The notes: generated by a model not told the origin, from the letters alone. DNA of 39,381 bases from an uncultured Bacteroidales bacterium (GCA_900316005.1 ONBH01000026.1:1-39381), one strand, 5' to 3'; numbered from the stretch's first letter, positions 8,808 through 15,285 are shown. Program-made: numbers and translations.

Positions 8808-9800
8808 TTATTCTATATTATCATTCTGCAAATTTGATATCTCCGATAAATATCGCGCCATATTGCGTAAATCTTGCATCTTATCTGCACCTATGCCATC
8901 CGGTTCGAAATGCATAACTTTATTACGAATCTTATTAATATTTCCCATAAATTTGACAAAATCCGCACGTTCATTCTTTATCTTGAGTCTTTCCCAATAT
9001 TTTGGACTCTCTAAGATATGACAATACTCGCCAAATGTCAAATCATCTATACATTCTATTTCGCGATTCTCTTCTTGACATATAGATTTTAACTCATCAA
9101 GTGGAATCTCGGCTCTGTTGATTAAAATACGTATCTGCAACTCAATTTGTTCTAAAAGCAGAAATGCCTCCGCCTGCGTGATTGAGAAAAATTCGTCTAC
9201 TATATCTGCAGTTGTAATTATTCCTGCAAATGTTTGGTCTATATTCAATACAACAACAAACTCCTTCGAAGCCATTATTTGAATAGCCTCTAACAAAGGA
9301 GTATTTCTTGATATTGTAAAAACATTGGTAGAAATGTAATCTCCAACCGAATCGCCTTTTTTTCCGTGCCACAATGCCAATCCTATTGTTTTCCATGAAA
9401 TGTACCCGCATAATTTTCTTTCTCCACCACTAACAACAGGTAATTGAGAATAATCATTTTGTTGCATTAAGGTTATAGCATGTGCCAAAGATTCGTTGCG
9501 ATCGACATAAACAGGTTTATGACATGCAGCGGCCATGCTATCTACACGTTTTATCGGATTAATGATTGTTTTAGTTGTGGCGATTTTTTTATGCCTTAAA
9601 ATCATTTCCGAGTAGAAATAAGTGTAATAGAAATCATCACTTAACTCTAAATCATTATTATTTAAGAACTTATTTACTATCTCAACAAGTCTCCATGAAC
9701 GACGATGATAGTTAAAATGATTAGCTATCTCCCACGGAGTGACTTTGAAAGTCTTGTTCGTGTCTTGTTTAATTGCATTTACCTTTTCTTCAAATGTCAT
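8808..9800 (-). CDS. Tandem CBS-domain protein with C-terminal HEPN-like domain
   Basis: 330 aa. Residues 1-85 form a helical N-terminus of unknown type. Residues of about 97-207 are two CBS domains (PVYVDRNESLAHAITLMQ... and VFTISRNTPLLEAIQIM...GIITTADIVDEF), which bind adenine nucleotides and act as sensors. Residues of about 210-320 are alpha-helical and end with R292-NKVM-H297, the Rx4H pattern of HEPN nucleases (closest to Swt1-type HEPN), after a LLLEQIELQIRILI helix. It is first of a pair with the patatin gene. I infer a nucleotide-sensing regulator or RNase toxin partnered with a membrane phospholipase. The intrinsic terminator 40 bp upstream implies that expression depends on read-through. 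Confidence 0.75.
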   Translation of the reverse strand: MTFEEKVNAIKQDTNKTFKVTPWEIANHFNYHRRSWRLVEIVNKFLNNNDLELSDDFYYTYFYSEMILRHKKIATTKTIINPIKRVDSMAAACHKPVYVDRNESLAHAITLMQQNDYSQLPVVSGGERKLCGYISWKTIGLALWHGKKGDSVGDYISTNVFTISRNTPLLEAIQIMASKEFVVVLNIDQTFAGIITTADIVDEFFSITQAEAFLLLEQIELQIRILINRAEIPLDELKSICQEENREIECIDDLTFGEYCHILESPKYWERLKIKNERADFVKFMGNINKIRNKVMHFEPDGIGADKMQDLRNMARYLSEISNLQNDNIE

Positions 9801-9835
9801 AATCTAGATCTTTTTTCTTTATTTTTGCCAATATA

Positions 9836-9872
9836 CACACAAAAAGCGTGAAGTCCACTTGTTCTTCACGCT
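9836..9872 (-). terminator. Intrinsic terminator in front of the CBS-HEPN gene
   Basis: On the minus strand AGCGTGAAG pairs perfectly with CTTCACGCT (9 bp, 10-nt loop) and is followed by TTTTTGTGTG. It lies only about 40 bp upstream of the CBS-HEPN start and ends the putative leader RNA that begins near 10165. Confidence 0.75.
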
Positions 9873-10165
9873 CATCAAGGGCTTCGCAATCCCCGTACAC
9901 AGTAGAAAAACAACCGAAATCCACGCCCGATATGTATAACCCAACCCACCCGATAATGGGGCGTGGGGCACATGTATACATACCCACATGGACATTCATT
10001 GCTGTTGCCACGACTGTGTACGAATGTTGCGAAGATTCTGATGAGTCGCGATCAACGTTTTTTATCTCGCTCGAAAGCTCGAACGATTATCACAATAAAC
10101 GCCTTTTATGTCACCGCTTTTTAACGCTGTCGGTGCCAGCGGCAAGGGCTGTTGCAAACCTTTGC
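9840..10165 (-). ncRNA. Putative structured leader or small RNA ending in a terminator
   Basis: A good promoter (10171-10202) and a strong terminator (9836-9872) bracket about 325 nt that contain no convincing gene. Inside are several inverted repeats: CCACGCCC with GGGCGTGG (about 9922-9967), the CCGCT/AGCGG hairpin of the dispersed element at 10109-10142, and TTCGAGC/GCTCGAA around 10070-10083. A 73-codon frame (9790-10011) runs through it but also through the terminator stem, so I treat it as chance. It could be an attenuating leader for the CBS-HEPN/patatin pair or an independent sRNA. I do not recognise an Rfam family with certainty. Confidence 0.5.
10109..10142. repeat. Dispersed hairpin element, copy 1
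   Basis: Core reads TGTCACCGCTTTTTAACGCT and continues GTCGGTGCCAGCGG. Its ends pair as CCGCT/AGCGG and an inner GCTG/CAGC pair competes with them. Further copies lie at 11069-11138 and 11775-11844. This copy lies inside the putative leader RNA. Confidence 0.65.
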
Positions 10166-10170
10166 GACTG

Positions 10171-10202
10171 CAAAGGTACAACATTTTTTTGACATGTACA
10201 AA
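10171..10202 (-). promoter_or_regulatory. Bacteroidetes-type promoter of the putative leader RNA
   Basis: On the minus strand TTTG (10199-10202), 20 bp spacing and TACCTTTG (10171-10178). The -7 box overlaps one arm of a perfect inverted repeat, ACCTTTGC-agtc-GCAAAGGT, that spans the expected transcription start. This may be an operator or the first hairpin of the transcript. Confidence 0.65.
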
Positions 10203-10219
10203 TTTATTTGTAAAAATCA

Positions 10220-10250
10220 TAAAAAAATCTGCACTTTTGATGCAGATTTA
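10220..10250 (-). terminator. Terminator after the first GNAT operon
   Basis: AAATCTGCA pairs with TGCAGATTT across a 7-nt loop and is followed on the minus strand by a T run. A second short hairpin (TTAGCGG-aaa-CCGCTAA, 10307-10323) lies between it and the GNAT stop codon. Confidence 0.65.
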
Positions 10251-10342
10251 TGGATTTTGTGTTCATATCAGTTCCTTTGGGGCTAATCTATGATTAGACA
10301 ATCTGTTTAGCGGAAACCGCTAACAAGTAATAATCTATAATG

Positions 10343-10891
10343 TCATTGTATCGTTCTATACATTCTTAATGTATCAATATGTTGCCCTCTAAATTCTGCT
10401 GCCCAGAAATTACATCTCTCATAAAATCGAGTGGCGGAATAGTTCTTCGTGCAATAGGCGTTTACAGATAGGAATAATGGATGGTTGTAAAACTCATCAT
10501 CTCTAAATGATTCGATTATAGAGATGATATCCATACCAATATGTTGGTCTCTATATTCTTTCCTTACAGCTAAATAATCTATTTCTATACTGGGGAAGAC
10601 ACCGGCCTCCCAATAATCCTTCAAATCCGGCCATTCTTCGATATCCGGAAATTTTAGGCGTAAGTCGTCCTTGCAATCCTCATCCAAATATAAATGTCCA
10701 CCACTCGTTACAAACATAGCGACAACGATGCCCTGCTCGTTACGCAGCACATAAAAGCGACAATTATATGCTTTCAAGAAAGCAGATAAACGCGTATGGA
10801 TAAATGTATCCATATCGTCTATTCCCGAATAAAAATCCGAAAGAATAGATGCATCGTGTTCCAATTTAAGATGTAACTGTAGCTGAGCCAT
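10343..10891 (-). CDS. GNAT-family N-acetyltransferase, probable toxin of a TA-like pair
   Basis: 182 aa. The acetyl-CoA-binding motif region is visible: IDYLAVRKEYRDQHIGMDI (beta4 and the R/Q-x-x-G-x turn), then the C-terminal NAYCTKNYSATRFYERCNF that closes the GNAT fold. The length matches stand-alone GNATs, and toxins such as TacT/AtaT belong to this fold. Its ATG overlaps the stop codon of a 44-codon upstream ORF (TAATG), which implies translational coupling. The arrangement repeats the second GNAT pair at 12337-13018. Target (charged tRNA or protein) unknown; the toxin role is inferred from context. Confidence 0.7.
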   Translation of the reverse strand: MAQLQLHLKLEHDASILSDFYSGIDDMDTFIHTRLSAFLKAYNCRFYVLRNEQGIVVAMFVTSGGHLYLDEDCKDDLRLKFPDIEEWPDLKDYWEAGVFPSIEIDYLAVRKEYRDQHIGMDIISIIESFRDDEFYNHPLFLSVNAYCTKNYSATRFYERCNFWAAEFRGQHIDTLRMYRTIQ

Positions 10892-11025
10892 TAATCAAAA
10901 ATGATAATGTGCGACATCTCCCTCACATCTTGTCTTGGTTGCTTTCTCGACTCGAGAAGATTTCTGCAAAAATCTTCAGCGAATTGCCCACTAATTGGTT
11001 GATTAGAAGATTTTACGCCAAACAT
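10891..11025 (-). CDS. Small putative antitoxin partner of the GNAT protein
   Basis: 44 aa, starting MFGVKSSNQPISGQFAEDF and ending HIIIFD. The stop overlaps the GNAT start by one base. The PIxxxxAxxF region resembles the other two small proteins of this island (11890-12042 and 12860-13018, with PI..TP.L.G.DA..F), so I take the three as one family. It is shorter and more diverged than the others. No promoter of the usual kind was seen directly upstream. Assignment as antitoxin is inference from gene order. Confidence 0.5.
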   Translation of the reverse strand: MFGVKSSNQPISGQFAEDFCRNLLESRKQPRQDVREMSHIIIFD

Positions 11026-11068
11026 AGTTTTATAAATTTATTAAATTATGACTTCAGACATGATAAAA

Positions 11069-11138
11069 ATATCAATTATCCATTGTCAACTATCAATTTT
11101 CAAAATGTCACCGCTTTTTTACGCTGTCGGTGCCAGCG
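11069..11138. repeat. Exact 70-bp repeat, copy A (contains dispersed hairpin element copy 2)
   Basis: Identical to 11775-11844. The first half is the AT-rich ATCAATTATCCATTGTCAAC type of sequence found between many genes here. The second half is the CCGCTTTTTTACGCT / GTCGGTGCCAGCG hairpin. Together the copies flank the DUF4160/DUF2442 pair on both sides, which suggests movement of this pair as a cassette. Confidence 0.8.
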
Positions 11139-11175
11139 CTCCCGATTTTACGTCTCTGGGAGTGAGACGGTATCG

Positions 11176-11415
11176 TTATATATGCAGAACATCCTTAACG
11201 GAATAGATTCTGCTGGTGGCATCGAACGTGAAGAACTGGTCATCTAAGACCATCCAATCCTCACGCTGTGCGCTACTCATACGCTTGATATCCGGGAACA
11301 AACTAATCGGCACAAGTACCTCGCGCCCGTCGGTCAAATACACAGCCATCTTGCCGCGTTTCTCGCCAAAAGCGAGTTTGCGAATTCCCAAATTGGTGTC
11401 TTTTAACTTGCACAT
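11176..11415 (-). CDS. DUF2442 family protein
   Basis: 79 aa. It reads KMAVYLTDGREVLVPISLFP, then MSSAQREDW, the typical DUF2442 pattern (ligand-like 'DGR.. VPLS.FP.L ... R..W'). Such proteins are commonly encoded next to DUF4160 or other TA-like partners. It begins 4 bp after the DUF4160 stop, so the two form an operon. Biochemical function unknown; an antitoxin or regulator role is likely by association. Confidence 0.75.
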   Translation of the reverse strand: MCKLKDTNLGIRKLAFGEKRGKMAVYLTDGREVLVPISLFPDIKRMSSAQREDWMVLDDQFFTFDATSRIYSVKDVLHI

Positions 11416-11419
11416 CGTT

Positions 11420-11731
11420 TTACTTGTCTAATGTTAGTATTGTCACTTTATTTCCTGCGAAAACCTTATCAATTTGCCGATTGATGGTTTCCCAATTCTT
11501 GTCGATAGCATTCATAATATCCGCGTTTTCTTGCGCGGTAAGGTTCGACCAATCAATCTCAACACTCTTGATGCCATCCCTTTCTATCCAAATCTTGGCA
11601 ACTGTATTACCTCGATGGGTCTTGCTGCGTTTCTTGCCTTTGTATATGACGTGTACGTGACGCCTGTTCTCTGTCGCGTCAGACGGAAAGACCGCCAAGA
11701 TAAAGCATAATATAAACGCCAGTTTGCCCAT
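11420..11731 (-). CDS. DUF4160 family protein
   Basis: 103 aa. It begins MGKLAFILCFILAVFPSD and then carries RRHVHVIYKGKKRS, the H-x-H motif typical of DUF4160 (usually 'PHIHV'). KIWIERDGIK and a helical C-terminus follow. The N-terminal hydrophobic run can look like a signal peptide, but in this family it is part of the fold. Paired with DUF2442 downstream; such pairs are catalogued as putative type II TA modules. No Bacteroidetes promoter is visible directly upstream. Confidence 0.7.
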   Translation of the reverse strand: MGKLAFILCFILAVFPSDATENRRHVHVIYKGKKRSKTHRGNTVAKIWIERDGIKSVEIDWSNLTAQENADIMNAIDKNWETINRQIDKVFAGNKVTILTLDK

Positions 11732-11774
11732 AAATTTATTTTTAGTATCTTGCTACTCTCTATTTTGCATCAAT

Positions 11775-11844
11775 ATATCAATTATCCATTGTCAACTATC
11801 AATTTTCAAAATGTCACCGCTTTTTTACGCTGTCGGTGCCAGCG
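11775..11844. repeat. Exact 70-bp repeat, copy B (contains dispersed hairpin element copy 3)
   Basis: Identical in all 70 positions to 11069-11138. It sits between the orphan small protein (11890-12042) and the DUF4160/DUF2442 pair. Confidence 0.8.
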
Positions 11845-11889
11845 GCTTGCATTTACATCCGCAAGTTAGATGTGTATGTTCCATCTTGC

Positions 11890-12042
11890 TCATTGCGCCA
11901 TGCGCTGCATCATTTGGTAAGCAGATTGACATGCCGCATATTCATCATGCGAGACAAGTTGAACAGGAGCATAAGCTCTCTCAAGGAAATGCTCTGCATC
12001 TCTACCGGTAAGGGTCGGTGTTGTTGCGATAGGTTTAGCCAT
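11890..12042 (-). CDS. Small protein of the GNAT-partner family, without an adjacent GNAT
   Basis: 50 aa: starts MAKPIATTPTLTGRDAEHF and ends YQMMQRMAQ. It aligns by eye with the 52-aa partner of the GNAT at 12337 (MARPIAETPILYGEDALRF). It has its own promoter (12082-12113). The gene expected next on the minus strand, a GNAT, is missing. Instead repeat copy B and the DUF4160/DUF2442 pair follow. It may be an orphan antitoxin left after replacement of its toxin, or it may now be transcribed with the DUF4160 pair. Confidence 0.65.
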   Translation of the reverse strand: MAKPIATTPTLTGRDAEHFLERAYAPVQLVSHDEYAACQSAYQMMQRMAQ

Positions 12043-12081
12043 AGTTTGTTCCTTTCAATACATACTATCTCAAAATCGCGG

Positions 12082-12113
12082 CAAAATTAGTAAAAAAAAA
12101 TGATTTATGCAAA
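12082..12113 (-). promoter_or_regulatory. Promoter of the orphan small protein
   Basis: Minus strand TTTG (12110-12113), 20 bp, TAATTTTG (12082-12089). The region from here to the start codon is a diverged relative of the duplicated 99-bp leader at 13021 and 13837 (shared TTTGTTC, CAAAATCGC and T-run). Confidence 0.7.
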
Positions 12114-12116
12114 CTT

Positions 12117-12336
12117 TTTTAATGAATAATTAAAAATTAATAATGAAATCTGTATTTTTTGCTATAAGCCTTGCGTATAACAAAAAAAAGCAGTACCTTC
12201 GACCTACTCCCCGTCATAAGGAGTTCTATGTGCTCGGAGTAAGGGACTCCTCATACTTGCTACCGGCAACTATTCGGTGCAGCTCAGTATGTTTTTTCGT
12301 AAGTCAAAAAACAAGTGGGAAAGATTAGATTAATAT
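12117..12336 (+). other. Non-coding stretch with promoter-like site and hairpins
   Basis: No credible protein. A plus-strand TTGCGTAT...TACCTTCG at about 12170-12201 is one base off a Bacteroidetes promoter. It is followed by GGAGT-aaggg-ACTCC and AGGAGT/ACTCCT pairings (12220-12253) and a TGTTTTTT/AAAAAACA inverted repeat (about 12289-12312). A 61-codon frame (12143-12328) shows no family resemblance. Possibly a small RNA gene, low confidence. Confidence 0.3.
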
Positions 12337-12852
12337 CTATCTTGACATAAATAAATCATAGTATAAAGGAATAGTAGGCAGTTCTGCCGGAGGTTCCTTT
12401 AATAACGGCATAAAACCATTTTTCTCATAAAACGGCAAAGCCGCACGGTATGCATCTACTGTTAGGAAGCGGGAAGCAGAATATTCATTATTATCAGCAA
12501 GTTTGCGTTTGATAAAATCTAAGATATCCGAACCTATATTCCTTCCGGCATACTTTAGCGAAACAGCAAAACGACCTATTTTTACAGCAGGATAACTATC
12601 GTAATGCTTTTCGTGAGGGATATTCTTGCGTAACTTACGCCATAAACTCTTGTCTAAATCTGTCTGAGAGATTTTATCATTTAGGATGCTAAAATAAGCA
12701 ACCGTTTCTGACTCCTCTTCCAAAACATATGTGTGTGCCAAAAACTGCTCGTTATAAAAACGAGCGTCCTCATACAGAAACTCATTTAAGTCTTGATCTC
12801 CACAATCAAAAGACTTAATCTCTGCTATTTCGGTCAATTTCACAAGACGCAT
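12337..12852 (-). CDS. GNAT-family N-acetyltransferase, probable toxin
   Basis: 171 aa. Clear GNAT landmarks: KIGRFAVSLKYAGRNIGSDI (motif A with R-N-x-G-x), then FLTVDAYRAALPFYEKNGF (motif B). This end form is typical of the Bacteroidetes GNAT proteins encoded behind a ~50-aa partner and of TacT/AtaT-like toxins. It starts 7 bp after the stop of the small protein at 12860, so the two share a transcript from the 99-bp leader at 13021-13119. I infer acetyl-CoA-dependent toxicity held in check by the small partner. It could also be a metabolic acetyltransferase. Confidence 0.8.
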   Translation of the reverse strand: MRLVKLTEIAEIKSFDCGDQDLNEFLYEDARFYNEQFLAHTYVLEEESETVAYFSILNDKISQTDLDKSLWRKLRKNIPHEKHYDSYPAVKIGRFAVSLKYAGRNIGSDILDFIKRKLADNNEYSASRFLTVDAYRAALPFYEKNGFMPLLKEPPAELPTIPLYYDLFMSR

Positions 12853-12859
12853 AACTCAA

Positions 12860-13018
12860 TCAAATAGGAAAAGTAGAGATACTCCTCATCCATTCGTAAG
12901 CTTTACGTTGTCTTTCCCTTTCTTCTTGAGAGATTTTCTGCACATTATGCATGCGTTGCATAAAACGAAGTGCATCTTCGCCATACAAAATAGGTGTTTC
13001 AGCAATTGGTCGTGCCAT
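12860..13018 (-). CDS. Small putative antitoxin partner of GNAT
   Basis: 52 aa, highly charged and helical: starts MARPIAETPILYGEDALRF, continues SQEERERQRKAYEWM and ends SISTFPI. It is the first gene after the promoter in the 99-bp repeat and lies 7 bp upstream of the GNAT gene. The PI.TP.L.GEDA..F pattern is shared with 11890-12042. It is not a recognisable RHH or DUF1778 antitoxin, so this would be a distinct partner family. Confidence 0.7.
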   Translation of the reverse strand: MARPIAETPILYGEDALRFMQRMHNVQKISQEERERQRKAYEWMRSISTFPI

Positions 13019-13020
13019 AG

Positions 13021-13119
13021 TTTGTTCTCCTTACCATTTTGATTTTGTCTCACGGATACACAATATCCCAAAATCGCTGCAAAGGTACGAAAAAAAAATG
13101 ACATATGCAAATATATTTG
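13021..13119 (-). promoter_or_regulatory. 99-bp duplicated promoter/leader, copy A
   Basis: Identical in all 99 positions to 13837-13935. On the minus strand it holds TTTG (13108-13111), 20 bp, TACCTTTG (13080-13087) and a leader of about 60 nt. It drives the small protein and GNAT pair. The other copy drives an unrelated RelE/ParE pair. Confidence 0.8.
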
Positions 13120-13135
13120 AGATGAGATGATAGCG

Positions 13136-13273
13136 TTATTTTACTTCTCGCAGTACGACATCAGGATTCAAGTCCATCTTCATTATAGCCGATAGCTTCT
13201 TACCTAAGTCCTTGACCGATGAACATAACCTCCATGACGACCATATTTCTTGGGTAGTGCAAATTTTGCACAT
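13136..13273 (-). CDS. Possible small ORF after the RelE/ParE toxin
   Basis: 45 codons starting MCKICTTQEIWSSW and ending LNPDVVLREVK, 13 bp downstream of the toxin stop. The C-terminal half (KDLGKKLSAIMKMDLNPD) looks protein-like, but I recognise no family. It may be a remnant of a larger gene. Confidence 0.25.
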   Translation of the reverse strand: MCKICTTQEIWSSWRLCSSVKDLGKKLSAIMKMDLNPDVVLREVK

Positions 13274-13286
13274 ACCAATGATTCTC

Positions 13287-13589
13287 TTAAAAGATAATCA
13301 TGTTCTGCGGCATAATGCGATGAATATATACGATATCTTCTTCTACCGAATATAGTATCGCCATCTCCTTGTAGTTGACTCGCCTCATGTCTAATCCATA
13401 TTGTGCTGATATATTGGATTCGACTTGGATAGAGTCTACACCTATTTTCAATGATTGAATGGTGTTGTTTAGCCCCTTCAAATACCGCTTTGCTGTCAAT
13501 GGAGCGCGATATTTAAAGACTATTGCAAATCGCAATTTTTCAATATCGCTGAGGGCTTTTGATGTGAGAAAGACTTCGAAATGTCTCAT
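13287..13589 (-). CDS. RelE/ParE-family type II toxin
   Basis: 100 aa. It begins MRHFEVFLTSKALSDIEKL and ends RRVNYKEMAILYSVEEDIVYIHRIMP. This is the usual RelE/ParE layout of an N-terminal helix pair followed by a beta-sheet with 'R...Y.ILY....D...I..I'. Members either cut mRNA on the ribosome (RelE) or inhibit gyrase (ParE), and the sequence alone does not decide which. It starts 2 bp after the antitoxin stop, the normal antitoxin-first order. Confidence 0.8.
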   Translation of the reverse strand: MRHFEVFLTSKALSDIEKLRFAIVFKYRAPLTAKRYLKGLNNTIQSLKIGVDSIQVESNISAQYGLDMRRVNYKEMAILYSVEEDIVYIHRIMPQNMIIF

Positions 13590-13591
13590 TT

Positions 13592-13831
13592 CTACGCTTC
13601 TCGAATATCATTCAACCCATATGCTGAACCTACCTCGCGGCAGAGATCCTCATATACCTCATCCCACGCCCGCATAGGCTGCGATTTCCAATTAGGAGAA
13701 ATCAGTTGCGCATCTCGAATAGCACTCACCTCACAAACTTGACCAAGCTGCATGGCCAATTCGTCCACCAATCCCTTTACGGGATGTTTCTGTATGACTT
13801 TTCTCTTAGTCCTTTGTTTAACTGCTTCCAT
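13592..13831 (-). CDS. Antitoxin of the RelE/ParE pair
   Basis: 79 aa. Basic N-terminus (MEAVKQRTKRKVIQKHP), an acidic/helical middle and a C-terminal toxin-wrapping part (MRAWDEVYEDLCREVGSAYG). It is first in the operon, immediately after 99-bp leader copy B, and 2 bp upstream of the toxin. Its DNA-binding fold is not clear to me, so the antitoxin call rests on position and size. Confidence 0.7.
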   Translation of the reverse strand: MEAVKQRTKRKVIQKHPVKGLVDELAMQLGQVCEVSAIRDAQLISPNWKSQPMRAWDEVYEDLCREVGSAYGLNDIREA

Positions 13832-13836
13832 ACCTA

Positions 13837-13935
13837 TTTGTTCTCCTTACCATTTTGATTTTGTCTCACGGATACACAATATCCCAAAATCGCTGCAAAG
13901 GTACGAAAAAAAAATGACATATGCAAATATATTTG
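13837..13935 (-). promoter_or_regulatory. 99-bp duplicated promoter/leader, copy B
   Basis: Exact copy of 13021-13119, displaced by 816 bp. The minus-strand promoter is TTTG (13924-13927) with TACCTTTG (13896-13903). The duplication ends within a few bases of both start codons, so it moves promoter plus 5' leader as a unit. Confidence 0.8.
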
Positions 13936-14087
13936 CAAAAAATCTGCACATCGTATACTGATTTTAAATCAGGCTTGGACTTGATGATCTTCAAGAATGA
14001 TTTTTGCACTTCATATAGAGTAAACACTCTATTTTTGCAAAAAAATACAGATATTCATTATTAATTAATCATTATTCATTAAAAAAA

Positions 14088-14119
14088 TTTGCGTATGTGC
14101 AATTTTTGTAGTACCTTTG
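14088..14119 (+). promoter_or_regulatory. Promoter of the queFCDE genes
   Basis: TTTG (14088-14091), 20 bp, TACCTTTG (14112-14119), with the queF ATG at 14139. The leader would be under 20 nt, so there is no room for a preQ1 riboswitch. A hairpin TAGAGT-aaac-ACTCTA followed by T's lies upstream, near 14018-14035. Confidence 0.75.
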
Positions 14120-14138
14120 CACCATAAATTGGATAACT

Positions 14139-14612
14139 ATGCGAACAAAAGAAGAATTAGCAGGTGTGACGCTATTAGGCGACCAGAGAGTAAAATACCC
14201 CACAACGTATGCACCCGACATCCTGGAAGCATTTGAAAATAAACATGCAGAGAACGAATACGTGGTAACATTAGATTGCCCCGAGTTCTCGTCACTATGC
14301 CCCAAAACCGGACAACCGGACTTCGGACATATCTATATCACCTATATCCCCAGACAAAAAATGGTGGAAAGTAAGTCGCTGAAGCTGTACCTATTCAGCT
14401 TCCGCAACCACGGCGACTTTCACGAGGACTGCATCAACATCATCATGAAAGACCTGATCCGTCTGATGAATCCCCGTTATATCGAAGTTACCGGACATTT
14501 CATGCCCCGCGGCGGCATATCTATCATCCCCTTTGCCAACTGGGGCGACGAAGAACACCAAGACATGTGCCGCGCACGAAGAATAAAGCAGATGGAGGTA
14601 GTAATTAAATAA
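14139..14612 (+). CDS. queF: NADPH-dependent 7-cyano-7-deazaguanine reductase QueF
   Basis: 157 aa, the short unimodular QueF type of the T-fold superfamily. It reduces preQ0 to preQ1 with NADPH in queuosine tRNA modification. The motif [20 protein letters not shown] is visible, with substrate-binding Glu and Ser-Lys-Ser-x-K, and [16 protein letters not shown] carries the Cys that forms the thioimide with preQ0. It starts 20 bp after the promoter and is followed after 1 bp by queC, so the order matches the pathway. Length is normal for the family. Confidence 0.95.
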   Translation: MRTKEELAGVTLLGDQRVKYPTTYAPDILEAFENKHAENEYVVTLDCPEFSSLCPKTGQPDFGHIYITYIPRQKMVESKSLKLYLFSFRNHGDFHEDCINIIMKDLIRLMNPRYIEVTGHFMPRGGISIIPFANWGDEEHQDMCRARRIKQMEVVIK

Positions 14613-14613
14613 A

Positions 14614-15267
14614 ATGAAAGACAGTATCTTAATCTATTCAGGTGGAATGGACTCCACTACGATACTCTATGAGTATCAAGACCGGATAGCCATCGCCTTG
14701 TCGTTTGACTATGCCAGCAAGCACAACAGACAAGAGTTGCGTTGCGCCTCGTGGAACTGCGAGAAATTAGGCATCAAGCATATCATCATCGAACTGGATT
14801 TTATGCAGCAATATTTCCATTCGTCGCTGCTGCAAGGCGGTCAGGATATTCCCGAAGGCGAATACGCTGAAGACAACATGCACTCGACCGTGGTTCCGTT
14901 CCGCAACGGCATCATGCTCTCTATCGCAGCCGGTATGGCGGAGGATAACGGACTGAAATACATCATGATGGCCAACCACGGCGGCGACCATACGCTGTAT
15001 CCGGACTGCCGTCCGGCATTCGTGGAGGCGATGGGACGCGCCGTAGCCGCGGGTACATGGAACGGCGTTCAACTCTTTGCTCCCTATACCGACCTTACCA
15101 AGGCTGATATTGCACGCCGAGGCAAGTCGTTAGGCATCGACTACAGCAAGACCTGGAGCTGCTACCGCGGCGGCGAACACCACTGTGGCAAATGCGCCAC
15201 ATGCCAGGAACGCAAGGAAGCTATGCGAATCGCCGGTGTGAAGGATGAGACAATTTATGATAGTTGA
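14614..15267 (+). CDS. queC: 7-cyano-7-deazaguanine synthase QueC
   Basis: 217 aa. ATP-dependent enzyme converting 7-carboxy-7-deazaguanine plus ammonia to preQ0. The PP-loop SGGMDSTT (residues 9-16) and the C-terminal zinc-binding cluster (CYRGGEHHCGKCATCQERK) are both present. It begins one base after the queF stop, so the two are coupled. Length is normal. A short TAGTTGATAGTTGATA repeat separates it from queD. Confidence 0.95.
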   Translation: MKDSILIYSGGMDSTTILYEYQDRIAIALSFDYASKHNRQELRCASWNCEKLGIKHIIIELDFMQQYFHSSLLQGGQDIPEGEYAEDNMHSTVVPFRNGIMLSIAAGMAEDNGLKYIMMANHGGDHTLYPDCRPAFVEAMGRAVAAGTWNGVQLFAPYTDLTKADIARRGKSLGIDYSKTWSCYRGGEHHCGKCATCQERKEAMRIAGVKDETIYDS

Positions 15268-15285
15268 TAGTTGATATTTTTTGCT

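Noticed and set aside
9790..10011. A 73-codon minus-strand frame in the leader of the CBS-HEPN gene
   Set aside because: It passes through a perfect intrinsic terminator and overlaps the CBS-HEPN start. It is more likely a structured RNA than a protein, though codon conservation would change this.
14100..14138. preQ1 riboswitch ahead of queF
   Set aside because: The distance from the -7 box to the start codon is about 20 bp, too short for any preQ1 aptamer.
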